From contig CALLPK010000001.1 in assembly GCA_938015415.1 (NCBI GenBank), positions 1 to 34,847 of the forward strand: a stretch of DNA of 34,847 bases, in the 5' to 3' direction. The stretch comes from an uncultured Saprospiraceae bacterium (GTDB taxonomy: Bacteria; Bacteroidota; Bacteroidia; Chitinophagales; Saprospiraceae). The stretch's first letter is position 1. Every line of letters begins with the position of its first letter. Below, piece by piece: positions 1-7,645 of this stretch. The notes beneath the pieces are model-generated. The model was not told where the DNA came from. It did not search any database and saw only the letters and a program-made list of their open reading frames with translations. Both the position numbers and the translations under genes were made by a program.

Positions 1-912
1 TCCGATTAATTCGGAACTTAGGTATCCCAATACTTTGCAAAGTCTATTGTTGACGTAAGAAATTTTTTGATTGGCTTCATCAACCCATAAGATCATATCG
101 CGTGCATGGTCGAGACAAAATTTTGTAAAATACATTTCATCCGTTCGTTGGGTAATTTTGCCTACGTTCTGAATCGTGCCGTGAATCTTTACCGTTTTGC
201 CTTCTCGTTGAATGGGAATAATTTTAAAATTAAAGACCTCGTATTTTCCATTGGTCAGGTAGGATAATTCTTGTTCGGCTGGCTGGCCCTCGGAAATGGC
301 CAGTTCGTAATTTTTTAAGTACAGTGGAAGGTCTTCTTTCGCAATTCTCTCCCTGAAAATAGACCTGGTTTTTTCAATTTCAGGATTTTTTTGTTTTGGA
401 ATATCTAGAAGTCGAAAAAATTCGTCCGTAATAATTAATTTGTTGCTTATCAAATCCAATTCGTACGCACCCACTTCGGCTACTTTTGCCGTCATCTCGA
501 GTAAGTCTCTAAATCGGTTGGTTTCCGTCACATTGCCTACTGTCTCCACCACATTTTCTACCAATGCCATACAGATTGTCTGGCCTTCTACTTCGAGTAA
601 CATCATTCTCATAGTGGTGGGGAAGATAGACTCATCGGCCGCCATCTGCTCGGTATCAATAGTCAATTGATTTTCTTCAACTAGTCTTTTCCAGATTTTC
701 TTCCACGAAAAAAAAGAGGTGGAAGGATTCACTTCAAAAATAGTTTTGGGCTCAAATTGGGGAAAATCGTAACCCAGCCGGTTGGCGAGTGCCGGGTTGA
801 CCGCAAGGATATGTCCTTCTTGATTGAGCCAGAGTACACCATTGGGTAATAGACTGGCGGTTTGGGCTAGTAAATCTAAGGTAGGGTTAGAAGAGGTAAC
901 GTCTTTTTTCAT
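1..912 (-). CDS. PAS-domain sensory/regulatory protein, N-terminal part (runs off left edge)
   Basis: An open frame of 304 codons starts at the ATG at 912-910 and has no stop before the window edge, so the C-terminal half is missing. The first part (LLPNGVLWLNQEGHILAVNPALAN, about residues 22-45, here cited by its ends) and the last part (DMILWVDEANQKISYVN, followed by a LGY motif) are both PAS-like sensor segments; the middle segment around residues 140-240 also has PAS/PAC character. PAS proteins sense ligands, redox state or light and feed an output domain. The output domain is not visible: it may be a histidine kinase or a sigma-54 AAA+ activator. The divergent gene pair to the right has a sigma-54-like promoter with a perfect palindrome upstream, which makes the second option attractive. 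No signal peptide or membrane segment is seen in this part. Function beyond sensing is inference. Confidence 0.75.
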   Translation of the reverse strand, partial: MKKDVTSSNPTLDLLAQTASLLPNGVLWLNQEGHILAVNPALANRLGYDFPQFEPKTIFEVNPSTSFFSWKKIWKRLVEENQLTIDTEQMAADESIFPTTMRMMLLEVEGQTICMALVENVVETVGNVTETNRFRDLLEMTAKVAEVGAYELDLISNKLIITDEFFRLLDIPKQKNPEIEKTRSIFRERIAKEDLPLYLKNYELAISEGQPAEQELSYLTNGKYEVFNFKIIPIQREGKTVKIHGTIQNVGKITQRTDEMYFTKFCLDHARDMILWVDEANQKISYVNNRLCKVLGYLSSELIG

Positions 913-963
913 TTATTTTTAAATAGACTCTAAAGGTAGTAATTTTTTTTCTGAAATATAATC

Positions 964-987
964 AATTTCCTGAAATATCAGGAAATT
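964..987. promoter_or_regulatory. Perfect 10-bp inverted repeat between divergent genes (candidate activator site)
   Basis: AATTTCCTGA and TCAGGAAATT form perfect arms around the 4-base spacer AATA. The centre lies about 64 bp upstream of the GG of the -24 element at 1039-1040, roughly 90 bp before the predicted transcript start. That is the usual distance for an enhancer site bound by a sigma-54 activator. A second, smaller dyad (ATTGA-TTA-TCAAT) lies at 1013-1025. The operator role is inferred from position and symmetry. Confidence 0.45.
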
Positions 988-1036
988 TATTTTTTTTGTT
1001 TGGACATAAGTGATTGATTATCAATTGTTTATAAAG

Positions 1037-1053
1037 TTGGCACGTGGTTTGAA
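1037..1053 (+). promoter_or_regulatory. Sigma-54-type (-24/-12) promoter
   Basis: TTGGCACG at 1037-1044 followed by TGGT and TTGAA matches the RpoN consensus TTGGCACG-N4-TTGCA except for A instead of C in the -12 dinucleotide. The GG at 1039-1040 and GA at 1051-1052 are separated by exactly 10 bp, as required. A start near 1064 would leave a leader of about 70 bases before the ATG at 1136. It would drive the 138-aa gene and probably the ECF sigma factor gene behind it. Confidence 0.55.
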
Positions 1054-1135
1054 TAATTAGTTAATACAGGGCGAAAAAATAGAAGCTTAATTTAAAAGAT
1101 TCATTGTCCAGCAGTTAATTTTAAAAACGAATATT

Positions 1136-1552
1136 ATGACAAATTCCATGGCACTTCCAATAACGACTACTGAAACAGCGAAAAGCACAGAGATGTTTTT
1201 AGTAACTGCCAACTTAATCAAGACGGTGGCCCATTATCAGGTAAAGATGGAGAAAAGTCGACACCAATTAACATTAATCGAAAAGGCTAACGAAGGATCA
1301 ACGATCGGTAGAAAGGCCGAAAAGTTTTTGCAGCGACAAAATAAGTTGGAAGAGATTGCTGATAACCTGAAACTTAAAATGATTGAGCAGATTGGTTTTG
1401 GTACCATCACAAAAGAAATGGAAAATGAATTTATACAGGAGGTAGACCTTTTGAACTGGATGCACTTTGAAGTTGCCAAGTCTTATGCCTCTTTCGTACA
1501 ACAAAATTTCGAAGCCCGAATTATCAGTTTAATGAAACCAATCGCTGCTTAG
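1136..1552 (+). CDS. Uncharacterised 138-aa helical protein
   Basis: I do not recognise the family. The protein is soluble-looking, without signal peptide or membrane segment, and is rich in K, E, Q and long predicted helices (about residues 20-65 and 70-130), with a short hydrophobic C-terminus ending PIAA. The start is the ATG at 1136; an alternative in-frame ATG at 1148 would remove four residues. It lies directly behind a sigma-54-like promoter and 84 bases before an ECF sigma factor gene on the same strand, so the two are probably co-transcribed. A role as partner or modulator of that sigma factor is possible from position only; there is no zinc-binding anti-sigma motif and no transmembrane helix of the usual anti-sigma type. 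Confidence 0.65.
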   Translation: MTNSMALPITTTETAKSTEMFLVTANLIKTVAHYQVKMEKSRHQLTLIEKANEGSTIGRKAEKFLQRQNKLEEIADNLKLKMIEQIGFGTITKEMENEFIQEVDLLNWMHFEVAKSYASFVQQNFEARIISLMKPIAA

Positions 1553-1636
1553 TCTAGATAATTTTATAGAAAGAATAAACGGGATTTTATCAATTCATAT
1601 AATCATAAAATTCCTCCACCAAAAAATAAAAAAATT

Positions 1637-2161
1637 ATGACAGATACGACCTTTAATTCCGAAATAAATAAAATTGAATCTTTGCTAAACGGATTTGCGA
1701 TGAAGTTAACCCGTAACAAGGAGAATGCGAAAGACCTAATGCAGGAGACTTTAATGCGTAGTTTTGCCAGCCGAAATCGTTTCAAAGAAGGAACTAATTT
1801 TAAAGCCTGGGTTACTACCATCATGTACAATTCATATATCAATCACTACCGCAGAGCAAAAACAAAGAATGCGGTAATTAAGCCAATCGAGGATCTTTCT
1901 TACTTGCCCGGAAATACCAGCAGGGAGATGAACGGGGAAAAAATAATTCTTCTGAAAGAATTAAAAGGAATGGTAAATAACTTGAGTGATACTTATAAAA
2001 TTCCTTTTGAAATGTTTACCGAAGGATACCACTATAATGAAATCGCTGAAAAGATGAATCTCCCAATGGGTACTGTAAAAAGTCGGATTTTTTACGCACG
2101 TAAAAAATTATCCGGTATGGTTAGCAAACGTTATGATGTGTCTACTTTAATGGCAGCATAA
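1637..2161 (+). CDS. ECF-type RNA polymerase sigma factor (sigma-70 family, group 4)
   Basis: The 174-aa protein has the two-domain layout of ECF sigma factors. Region 2 covers about residues 10-75, with the core-binding helix containing AKDLMQETLMRSF and the promoter-melting stretch FKAWVTTIMYNSYINHYRR. Region 4 covers about residues 105-165, with YHYNEIAEKMNLPMGTVKSR as the helix-turn-helix that reads the -35 element. Length is typical. It directs RNA polymerase to a small regulon, commonly for envelope or stress responses. No recognisable anti-sigma factor lies next to it, which is unusual; the preceding 138-aa protein is the only local candidate. The leader before the ATG is an A-rich stretch, normal for this phylum. 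A strong terminator follows at 2216-2253. The target regulon cannot be read from the sequence; DUF1328, DUF3124 and universal stress genes nearby are plausible members. Confidence 0.93.
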   Translation: MTDTTFNSEINKIESLLNGFAMKLTRNKENAKDLMQETLMRSFASRNRFKEGTNFKAWVTTIMYNSYINHYRRAKTKNAVIKPIEDLSYLPGNTSREMNGEKIILLKELKGMVNNLSDTYKIPFEMFTEGYHYNEIAEKMNLPMGTVKSRIFYARKKLSGMVSKRYDVSTLMAA

Positions 2162-2215
2162 TATTGAAAAAAATCACAAGAAGAAAATTATTCTCCCAAA
2201 ACATATTAACAAACT

Positions 2216-2253
2216 GGAATCGAAAAATTAACTGTTTTTCGGTTCCTTTTTTT
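2216..2253 (+). terminator. Rho-independent terminator of the sigma factor operon
   Basis: A 12-bp stem (2216-2227 with 2235-2246, one G-T pair; arms GGAATCGAAAAA-like and TTTTTCGGTTCC) encloses a short loop and is followed by seven T residues. It sits 55 bases after the sigma factor stop codon. Confidence 0.85.
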
Positions 2254-2510
2254 ATAAACAATATTGACCACGATTTCCGCCAAGTTATTTAGAAAGCTGA
2301 TTACACTAAAATTTGAATATTTGACGTTTGGATTTGTACAATCCATCTTTTGATATCTCCTCCTTTGTTACTCACCGACCGAGTATCTATTACGACTATC
2401 TTCCCTTTTTACGTACTGATAGATGAAAATAATCTTCTTCAGAGTGGTATTTATTTTGATCTAAATGTACTAATAAAACGACCAGAGATATTGAGTGACG
2501 TATTCAATAA
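2254..2510. other. Non-coding gap with nothing recognised
   Basis: About 257 AT-rich bases between two terminators. I found no open frame with protein character, no repeat and no clear promoter. A small RNA cannot be excluded because the stretch is bounded by terminator hairpins on both sides. Confidence 0.5.
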
Positions 2511-2547
2511 AAAAAGCCATTAATCATTTTAGACCAATGGCTTTTTT
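2511..2547. terminator. Bidirectional terminator after the DUF1328 gene
   Basis: AAAAAGCCATT at 2511-2521 pairs with AATGGCTTTTT at 2536-2546, and both outer flanks are A/T runs, so it can act on either strand. On the minus strand it lies 27 bases after the stop of the 55-aa membrane protein. Confidence 0.8.
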
Positions 2548-2573
2548 TGTAAATATTATTTTTAATATATTCT

Positions 2574-2741
2574 CTATACAGCTTTGGTCATCAGGTGCTT
2601 CACTACTGATACTACCAGTAAAATAAGGAAAATATAAAATAATACCTGAGCGATAGATGCTGCACCACCGGCGATACCACCGAATCCAAGTATTCCTGCC
2701 ACTATGGCAACAATGAAGAAAATAATTGCGTAACGTAACAT
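2574..2741 (-). CDS. DUF1328 small membrane protein (YtjA-like), 55 aa
   Basis: The ATG at 2741-2739 opens a 55-codon frame ending with TAG at 2576-2574. The protein begins [20 protein letters not shown], continues with a glycine/alanine turn [12 protein letters not shown] and a second hydrophobic helix, and ends KHLMTKAV. This two-helix layout with the central GGIAG motif is the DUF1328 family, small inner-membrane proteins often found next to stress genes. Their molecular function is not established. The terminator at 2511-2547 and the 171-base upstream gap suggest a single-gene transcript. Presence beside an ECF sigma factor, a DUF3124 lipoprotein and a universal stress protein fits a general stress role, which is inference. 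Confidence 0.88.
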   Translation of the reverse strand: MLRYAIIFFIVAIVAGILGFGGIAGGAASIAQVLFYIFLILLVVSVVKHLMTKAV

Positions 2742-2912
2742 AAGTTTTGGTTTTATAGACAGGCAGTTAATGTTAGATTAAAAAGAGCAAATTTAACTAT
2801 CTGTCAGAGTTATTGTAAGAAACAACCATAAATAATTAAATAAAATTAAAAATGTATAGATTGCTGATTTTCAAAAGTATAACGGGTAAAGATAACCTAT
2901 GTTCAGTTGTAT

Positions 2913-3446
2913 TTAATCATTTTTCAAGGAATATGCTTCGCTGGTAAAAGAGAATCCCTTGTTGCCATTTTGACCAATCATAATCGCCTGGATAAGTGGT
3001 TTTATATTTTTACTTTTCGCTTGTAATGCTACAATAAAATTGGCCCCTGAACCTCCCGTATCATCTTCTCGTTCAACAACATAGTTGATCGAAGCCATGG
3101 GCGGTAAACTGAGCGGCCCATCAATATAATTGCGAACTAACTCCCCTTCCGTGTTATAATAATCAATAACCGAGATGTATAAAGAATCCGTAAAACTGGT
3201 ATTCCGAATACTTAGCGTAGCTGCGAGTAGGTTTCTCAGATTAGAAGCATCGGTATAAATGTCAGAATAAATCGGAACGTACATCGTATCCGTGTAGACG
3301 ATTTCATCCCGGTTGATCGGTGTCGTCATCTCCAGGGTTTTGAGTTCGTCTTCTCCTTCCTGGTTAATATTGGGATTATGATTCAGGCAAGCGCTGGAAG
3401 TGAACAGTGCCAAAAGAGTAGTGAATAAAAATAATTTGTTACGCAT
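2913..3446 (-). CDS. DUF3124 family lipoprotein
   Basis: The 177-aa product begins with a lipoprotein signal peptide (hydrophobic stretch LFLFTTLLALFTSSAC, lipid-attachment Cys at about residue 20), so it is probably anchored in the envelope. The mature part carries the DUF3124 pattern: YVPIYSDIY near residue 57, TLSIRNTS near 78, YYNTEGELVRNY near 97, the GGSGANFIV motif near 132, and IMIGQNGNKGFSFTS close to the C-terminus. The family has no established biochemical function. It shares strand with the two genes upstream (small gaps of 49 and 44 bases), suggesting co-transcription with the universal stress protein gene. Confidence 0.85.
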   Translation of the reverse strand: MRNKLFLFTTLLALFTSSACLNHNPNINQEGEDELKTLEMTTPINRDEIVYTDTMYVPIYSDIYTDASNLRNLLAATLSIRNTSFTDSLYISVIDYYNTEGELVRNYIDGPLSLPPMASINYVVEREDDTGGSGANFIVALQAKSKNIKPLIQAIMIGQNGNKGFSFTSEAYSLKND

Positions 3447-3495
3447 GATTATCGTATTTCTTTTGAAAATTTATGATTGATAACCAGTAAAATAC

Positions 3496-3813
3496 TTAAT
3501 TTTTTCTAGGTATGATTTTTACTTTATCAATAAATCCAATTAGATCAAGGTCGTAGTAAGCACCATATGTAGAAATATTTAATCCTTTGGTTCCATCTTC
3601 AAGTTCCATAACAAAAAGAAGCACTGTATCGTCGGTAGAATCTATCCCCTCAAAGCGATGGTGCTCTACAATTTTTACTTCCTCAGCAGGATAAATTTTC
3701 TTGTTTTTCAGACATTGCAAACCTGCTTTTGTTAACTCAAAAGAGTGGACATATCCCTCAGACATTAGAGTGGTGGTTGCTTCTTTTAAACTTTTATATC
3801 GTTTTATCTTCAT
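3496..3813 (-). CDS. Small conserved Bacteroidota protein, 105 aa
   Basis: The protein has no signal peptide or membrane helix. Visible features are an N-terminal segment resembling a short repeat-like helix (YKSLKEATTTLMSEGYVHSF), a central acidic part with HHRFEGIDSTDDTVLLFVME and a C-terminal GLNISTYGAYYD. I recall similar small proteins in this phylum that databases label phosphoribosylpyrophosphate synthetase; the protein is far too short for that enzyme and lacks its catalytic loops, so that name should not be trusted. It lies 44 bases after the universal stress protein gene on the same strand and is probably part of that stress operon. Function unknown. Confidence 0.7.
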   Translation of the reverse strand: MKIKRYKSLKEATTTLMSEGYVHSFELTKAGLQCLKNKKIYPAEEVKIVEHHRFEGIDSTDDTVLLFVMELEDGTKGLNISTYGAYYDLDLIGFIDKVKIIPRKN

Positions 3814-3857
3814 GCGAGTAGTTTTTTTACATGCTGGGGTTAGTAGCTAAGTGTAAA

Positions 3858-4691
3858 CTAAAATACCAACACTGGTTTTTTGGAATTTAAAATCAAATGT
3901 TCCGTGTTATAATCGCCAAACATCCGTTCAAGAAATGATCGGTCTTTGTGTTCAAAAGCCAGCCAGTCAGCTTTAGTTTGCTCCATCAATTGATCAATCG
4001 TCCTGGAAGCATCCTGAGTAAATACCCGGTGGAAAGTAATATCCTTGAAATTCAAAGTTTCGCAAAGGTTGATGACGGTGTTTTCATACCGTTTATTGGC
4101 CGCTGCTTCCTGATCTTGAGCAATGGTCACCACTTTGATTTTGGCGCCAAATGCCGTTGATAATTCTACGAGATAATGCATGTTTTCTACATTTTCGCTA
4201 TCCTTATCCATGATGTAAAGGATATTCTGGATTGGTTTCCACGGATATTCTTTTGGAACGACTAACGAAGGAACCGTTGTATTTTCTGCGAGTCTGGTCT
4301 CATAGGTACCAAACCATTCGTGCATCGTCGTCAACTCATTGGTACTCTCGATAACCATTAGATAAGGATCTTTTTTTTCCGTTTCGTCAATAACCGTTGG
4401 TTCCTTAAAACCGGTAGCCGCATCAGCGTACACTTGAGGATGAATCTCCTTAAGTTTGTTGACCAGATTTTCCAGCTTATTTTCTGCCTGATCATGTACC
4501 TGCTCAATCTGAGTAGCCACGGTATTTTGCAGAATACTACCATCAATCACGACGGGTGGTGTGATGATTGGAACCTTTACTACCCCGAATAAGTAGGCGA
4601 ATCGGTCTAATTGTTTAGCAAGCTGGGTTCCGTAGATTGCAGTTGGACTTTTTTCGAAATCCTTTAAGGCAATAAAAATTTCCTTTTTCAT
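3858..4691 (-). CDS. Universal stress protein, tandem UspA domains
   Basis: The 277-aa protein has the length of a two-domain Usp. Domain 1 (about 1-140) begins MKKEIFIALKDFEKSPTAI and ends SLVVPKEYPWKP; domain 2 (about 145-277) begins NILYIMDKDSENVENMHYL and ends with the family signature HLILNSKKPVLVF. The classic ATP-binding GxxGS motif is not evident in either half, so it may belong to the non-ATP-binding type. Usp proteins are cytoplasmic and raise survival under starvation or redox stress; the exact role here is unknown. It heads a minus-strand run with the 105-aa protein and the DUF3124 lipoprotein and is divergent from parC. Confidence 0.88.
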   Translation of the reverse strand: MKKEIFIALKDFEKSPTAIYGTQLAKQLDRFAYLFGVVKVPIITPPVVIDGSILQNTVATQIEQVHDQAENKLENLVNKLKEIHPQVYADAATGFKEPTVIDETEKKDPYLMVIESTNELTTMHEWFGTYETRLAENTTVPSLVVPKEYPWKPIQNILYIMDKDSENVENMHYLVELSTAFGAKIKVVTIAQDQEAAANKRYENTVINLCETLNFKDITFHRVFTQDASRTIDQLMEQTKADWLAFEHKDRSFLERMFGDYNTEHLILNSKKPVLVF

Positions 4692-4878
4692 AATTATATA
4701 TTTCTAATAAAAAGTAAATGCTAAGCAGATGTTCAATATTCTTAATACCAATGCCGAAAAAAGGAACGCTTGTCATAACCGGGTTGAAGGCATCGGCTTC
4801 TAAAAATAGATGAGGTAGCTATAAATTCTCACAAATAGATCCGCTTTAAAAGAGATTGGTACTCATTATAATCAACAA

Positions 4879-4914
4879 TTTGTTTTTTATTTATCTGGTA
4901 ATTTTGTATATTTG
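4879..4914 (+). promoter_or_regulatory. Bacteroidota-type promoter region of parC
   Basis: TATATTTG at 4907-4914 matches the -7 consensus TAnnTTTG exactly, 36 bases before the ATG. A second match, TAATTTTG at 4899-4906, has TTTG at 4879-4882 in front with a 16-bp gap, close to the -33 element spacing. Either could be used. Confidence 0.45.
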
Positions 4915-4950
4915 CTGATCCATTTAGAACGCACTATTATATAAATATCA

Positions 4951-7575
4951 ATGAGCAAAAATAAAGGTTCCCGTAAAAAAGACAAACTCGTCGCCCCCAA
5001 TCGCGCTGTTACTGAAGATGGTAATATTTCGCTAAGTGGTATGTATCAGGATTACTTTCTGGATTACGCTTCCTACGTAATATTAGAACGAGCCGTTCCT
5101 TCTATTGAGGATGGACTTAAACCAGTACAGCGTCGTATCTTGCACGCGCTTAAAAAAATGGATGATGGCCGTTACCACAAGATCGCCAACGTGATCGGCC
5201 AAACCATGCAATATCATCCACACGGAGATGCTGCGATTGGAGATGCGCTGGTTAATTTGGGACAAAAAGATTTGCTGATCGATCCGCAGGGAAACTGGGG
5301 AGATCAGCGGACTGGTGACCGGGCCGCGGCACCACGATATATCGAAGGACGGTTGACTAAATTTGCCCTCGAAGTGGCCTTCAACCCCCAGACCACCGAA
5401 TGGCAATATTCTTACGATGGTCGTAATCAGGAACCGATCAATTTACCCATGAAATTTCCGCTTGTACTCGCTCAGGGAGTAGAAGGAATCGCAGTGGGAT
5501 TGTCCACGAAGATTATGCCCCATAACTTTATTGAACTCATTCGGGCTTCGATCAAAATATTACAGGATAAACCATTTAGAATTCTACCCGATTTTCAGAC
5601 TGGCGGATTGATTGATGTTAGCGAATATAATCTTGGTAAACGAGGAGGTAAAATAAAAGTACGCGCCAGAATTGAGCAAAAAGACAAGACAACTTTATTG
5701 GTTAAAGACTTGCCATACAACGTTACGACTAGCAACCTGATTGATAGCATCATTAAGGCCAATGATAAGGGGAAAATCAAAATTAAAAAGGTAGTTGATA
5801 ATACAGCCAAGGACGTGGAGATTCAGATTGATCTGGCGTCTGGTGTTTCTCCACAGGTTACGATTGATGCTTTGTATGCTTTTACCAACTGTGAGGTTTC
5901 TATTTCTCCTAATGCCTGCGTGATCATTGACGATAAACCACATTTCTTGTCGGTCAATGATATTCTGAAGGTTTGCACCGAACGAACCAAGGCGCTTCTT
6001 AAACTGGAACTGGAAATTAAACTGTCCGAATTACAGGAGAAATGGCATTTTGCAAGTCTGGAGAAAATCTTTATTCAAAATAGAATTTACCGTGAAATTG
6101 AAGAGTGTGAATCATGGGAAGAAGTCCTCAAGGTAATTGCTAAAGAACTCAAAAAATACATTATTACGCCAGCAGATGGTAAACCCAAAAAAGGAGATAA
6201 GCGCGTAAAATTATTAAGAGACATAACCGAAGAGGATATTACCCGACTGACGGAAATCAAAATTCGCCGTATTTCTAAATATAACGCTTTTAAGGCCGAC
6301 GAATTAATTGCTCGACTGGAAACGGATATCAAACAGACTAAATATGATCTTAAGCACCTGACAGATTTTGCGGTTGCTTACTTCCAAAACCTTTTGGATA
6401 AATATGGTAAAGGTCGGGAGCGACGAACCGAGATTACTTCTTTTGAAACGATTAAGGCCCGGGCGGTAGTTGCCAATAACACCAAACTTTATATTAATCG
6501 TAAAGAGGGATTTATTGGGTCGGGACTTAGAAAAGATGAGTTTGTTTGTGATTGTGCCGATATTGACGATATCATTATTTTTCGGAAGGACGGGGTCATG
6601 AAAGTAGTCAGAATGGGGACGAAAGTTTTTGTTGGTAAAAATGTTTTGCACGTGGCGGTTTGGCGAAAAGGAGACGAACGAATGATCTACAACATGATCT
6701 ATCTGGATGCAAAAACGGGTAAGTCTATGGCCAAGCGCTTTCCGGTAAAAGGAATTACCCGTGACCGGGATTATGATCTGACCAAAGGTGCTAAGGGCTC
6801 GCGGATACATTATCTGTCCGCTAATCCAAACGGAGAATCTGAAGTAGTAACCATTGTATTGTCTCCAACATCTAAAGCACGTAAAAAAGTATTTGATTAT
6901 TATTTTGAAGAGCTGGATATAAAAACCCGCTCGGTTAACGGAAATATTGTTACACAGTATCCCATCAAAAAGGTGACCCTGAAGGAAGTTGGTAAATCCA
7001 CTCTGGGCGCGCAGAAAATATTTATGGATAAAGTCAGTGGACGACTCAATACGGAAGAACGGGGTGTCTCACTCGGGGACTATGATACGGGAGATAAAAT
7101 CATCGCCATTTATAAAGATGGTACTTACGAAATAAACGAAGCAGATCTGACCAAAAAATTTGATACTAAAGAATTATTGCACATCGGTAAGTTTAGTACA
7201 AAGTTGGTTGTGAATGCGGTCTACTATGATGGCGGTAAAAAGTGGACGATGGTAAAACGATTTAATGTCGAAACCACCACGGACAATACCAAATACAGCT
7301 TTATCACCGAGCACCGCAGTTCTAAACTGTTTTTCGTTTCTGTCAAACCTAAACCAACCATCCTCTACGAGGTGAAGGAGAAAACGGGAAAGGTGGAATA
7401 CGAATTAAACATCGCGGACTTTATTGACGTTAAAGGCTGGAAAGCGCTGGGTAATAAACTGGAAGAAAGTCGTATTATGAACGTGCGGGATAATACCAAT
7501 AAGAAGAAAAAACTATCTCCGGGTGATTCAATTGACTTTGATGTGGATGATAAAGGTCAGGGCAAAATGTTTTAG
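4951..7575 (+). CDS. parC: DNA topoisomerase IV subunit A (GyrA/ParC family)
   Basis: The 874-aa protein is the DNA cleavage and religation subunit of a type IIA topoisomerase, acting with an ATPase subunit to separate daughter chromosomes. The winged-helix region starts at YASYVILERAVPSIEDGLKP (about residue 39), followed by the QYHPHGDAAIGDAL segment (quinolone-resistance region) at 87-100 and the active-site Tyr130 in DRAAAPRYIEGRL. The C-terminal half (about 500-850) is the beta-pinwheel DNA-wrapping part but lacks the GyrA-box type QRRGGKG motif, and the N-terminus has the KNKGSRKKDK basic extension and the phylum's topo IV style, so ParC is preferred to GyrA. No parE-like gene is adjacent. 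The start ATG at 4951 follows a good promoter. uvrC follows after 70 bases without a terminator, so read-through is likely. Confidence 0.92.
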   Translation: MSKNKGSRKKDKLVAPNRAVTEDGNISLSGMYQDYFLDYASYVILERAVPSIEDGLKPVQRRILHALKKMDDGRYHKIANVIGQTMQYHPHGDAAIGDALVNLGQKDLLIDPQGNWGDQRTGDRAAAPRYIEGRLTKFALEVAFNPQTTEWQYSYDGRNQEPINLPMKFPLVLAQGVEGIAVGLSTKIMPHNFIELIRASIKILQDKPFRILPDFQTGGLIDVSEYNLGKRGGKIKVRARIEQKDKTTLLVKDLPYNVTTSNLIDSIIKANDKGKIKIKKVVDNTAKDVEIQIDLASGVSPQVTIDALYAFTNCEVSISPNACVIIDDKPHFLSVNDILKVCTERTKALLKLELEIKLSELQEKWHFASLEKIFIQNRIYREIEECESWEEVLKVIAKELKKYIITPADGKPKKGDKRVKLLRDITEEDITRLTEIKIRRISKYNAFKADELIARLETDIKQTKYDLKHLTDFAVAYFQNLLDKYGKGRERRTEITSFETIKARAVVANNTKLYINRKEGFIGSGLRKDEFVCDCADIDDIIIFRKDGVMKVVRMGTKVFVGKNVLHVAVWRKGDERMIYNMIYLDAKTGKSMAKRFPVKGITRDRDYDLTKGAKGSRIHYLSANPNGESEVVTIVLSPTSKARKKVFDYYFEELDIKTRSVNGNIVTQYPIKKVTLKEVGKSTLGAQKIFMDKVSGRLNTEERGVSLGDYDTGDKIIAIYKDGTYEINEADLTKKFDTKELLHIGKFSTKLVVNAVYYDGGKKWTMVKRFNVETTTDNTKYSFITEHRSSKLFFVSVKPKPTILYEVKEKTGKVEYELNIADFIDVKGWKALGNKLEESRIMNVRDNTNKKKKLSPGDSIDFDVDDKGQGKMF

Positions 7576-7645
7576 ATCTTGAAGATTAATACACAAGGTA
7601 TTAGAATGGATGCTCATTTCTTTCGAAATAAAATAATTCTAAACG

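Noticed and set aside
3496-3813. Phosphoribosylpyrophosphate synthetase label for the 105-aa protein
   Set aside because: One third of the enzyme's length and no catalytic or PRPP-binding loops.
4951-7575. GyrA instead of ParC
   Set aside because: No clear GyrA box and a topo IV-like N-terminus; some uncertainty remains without alignment.
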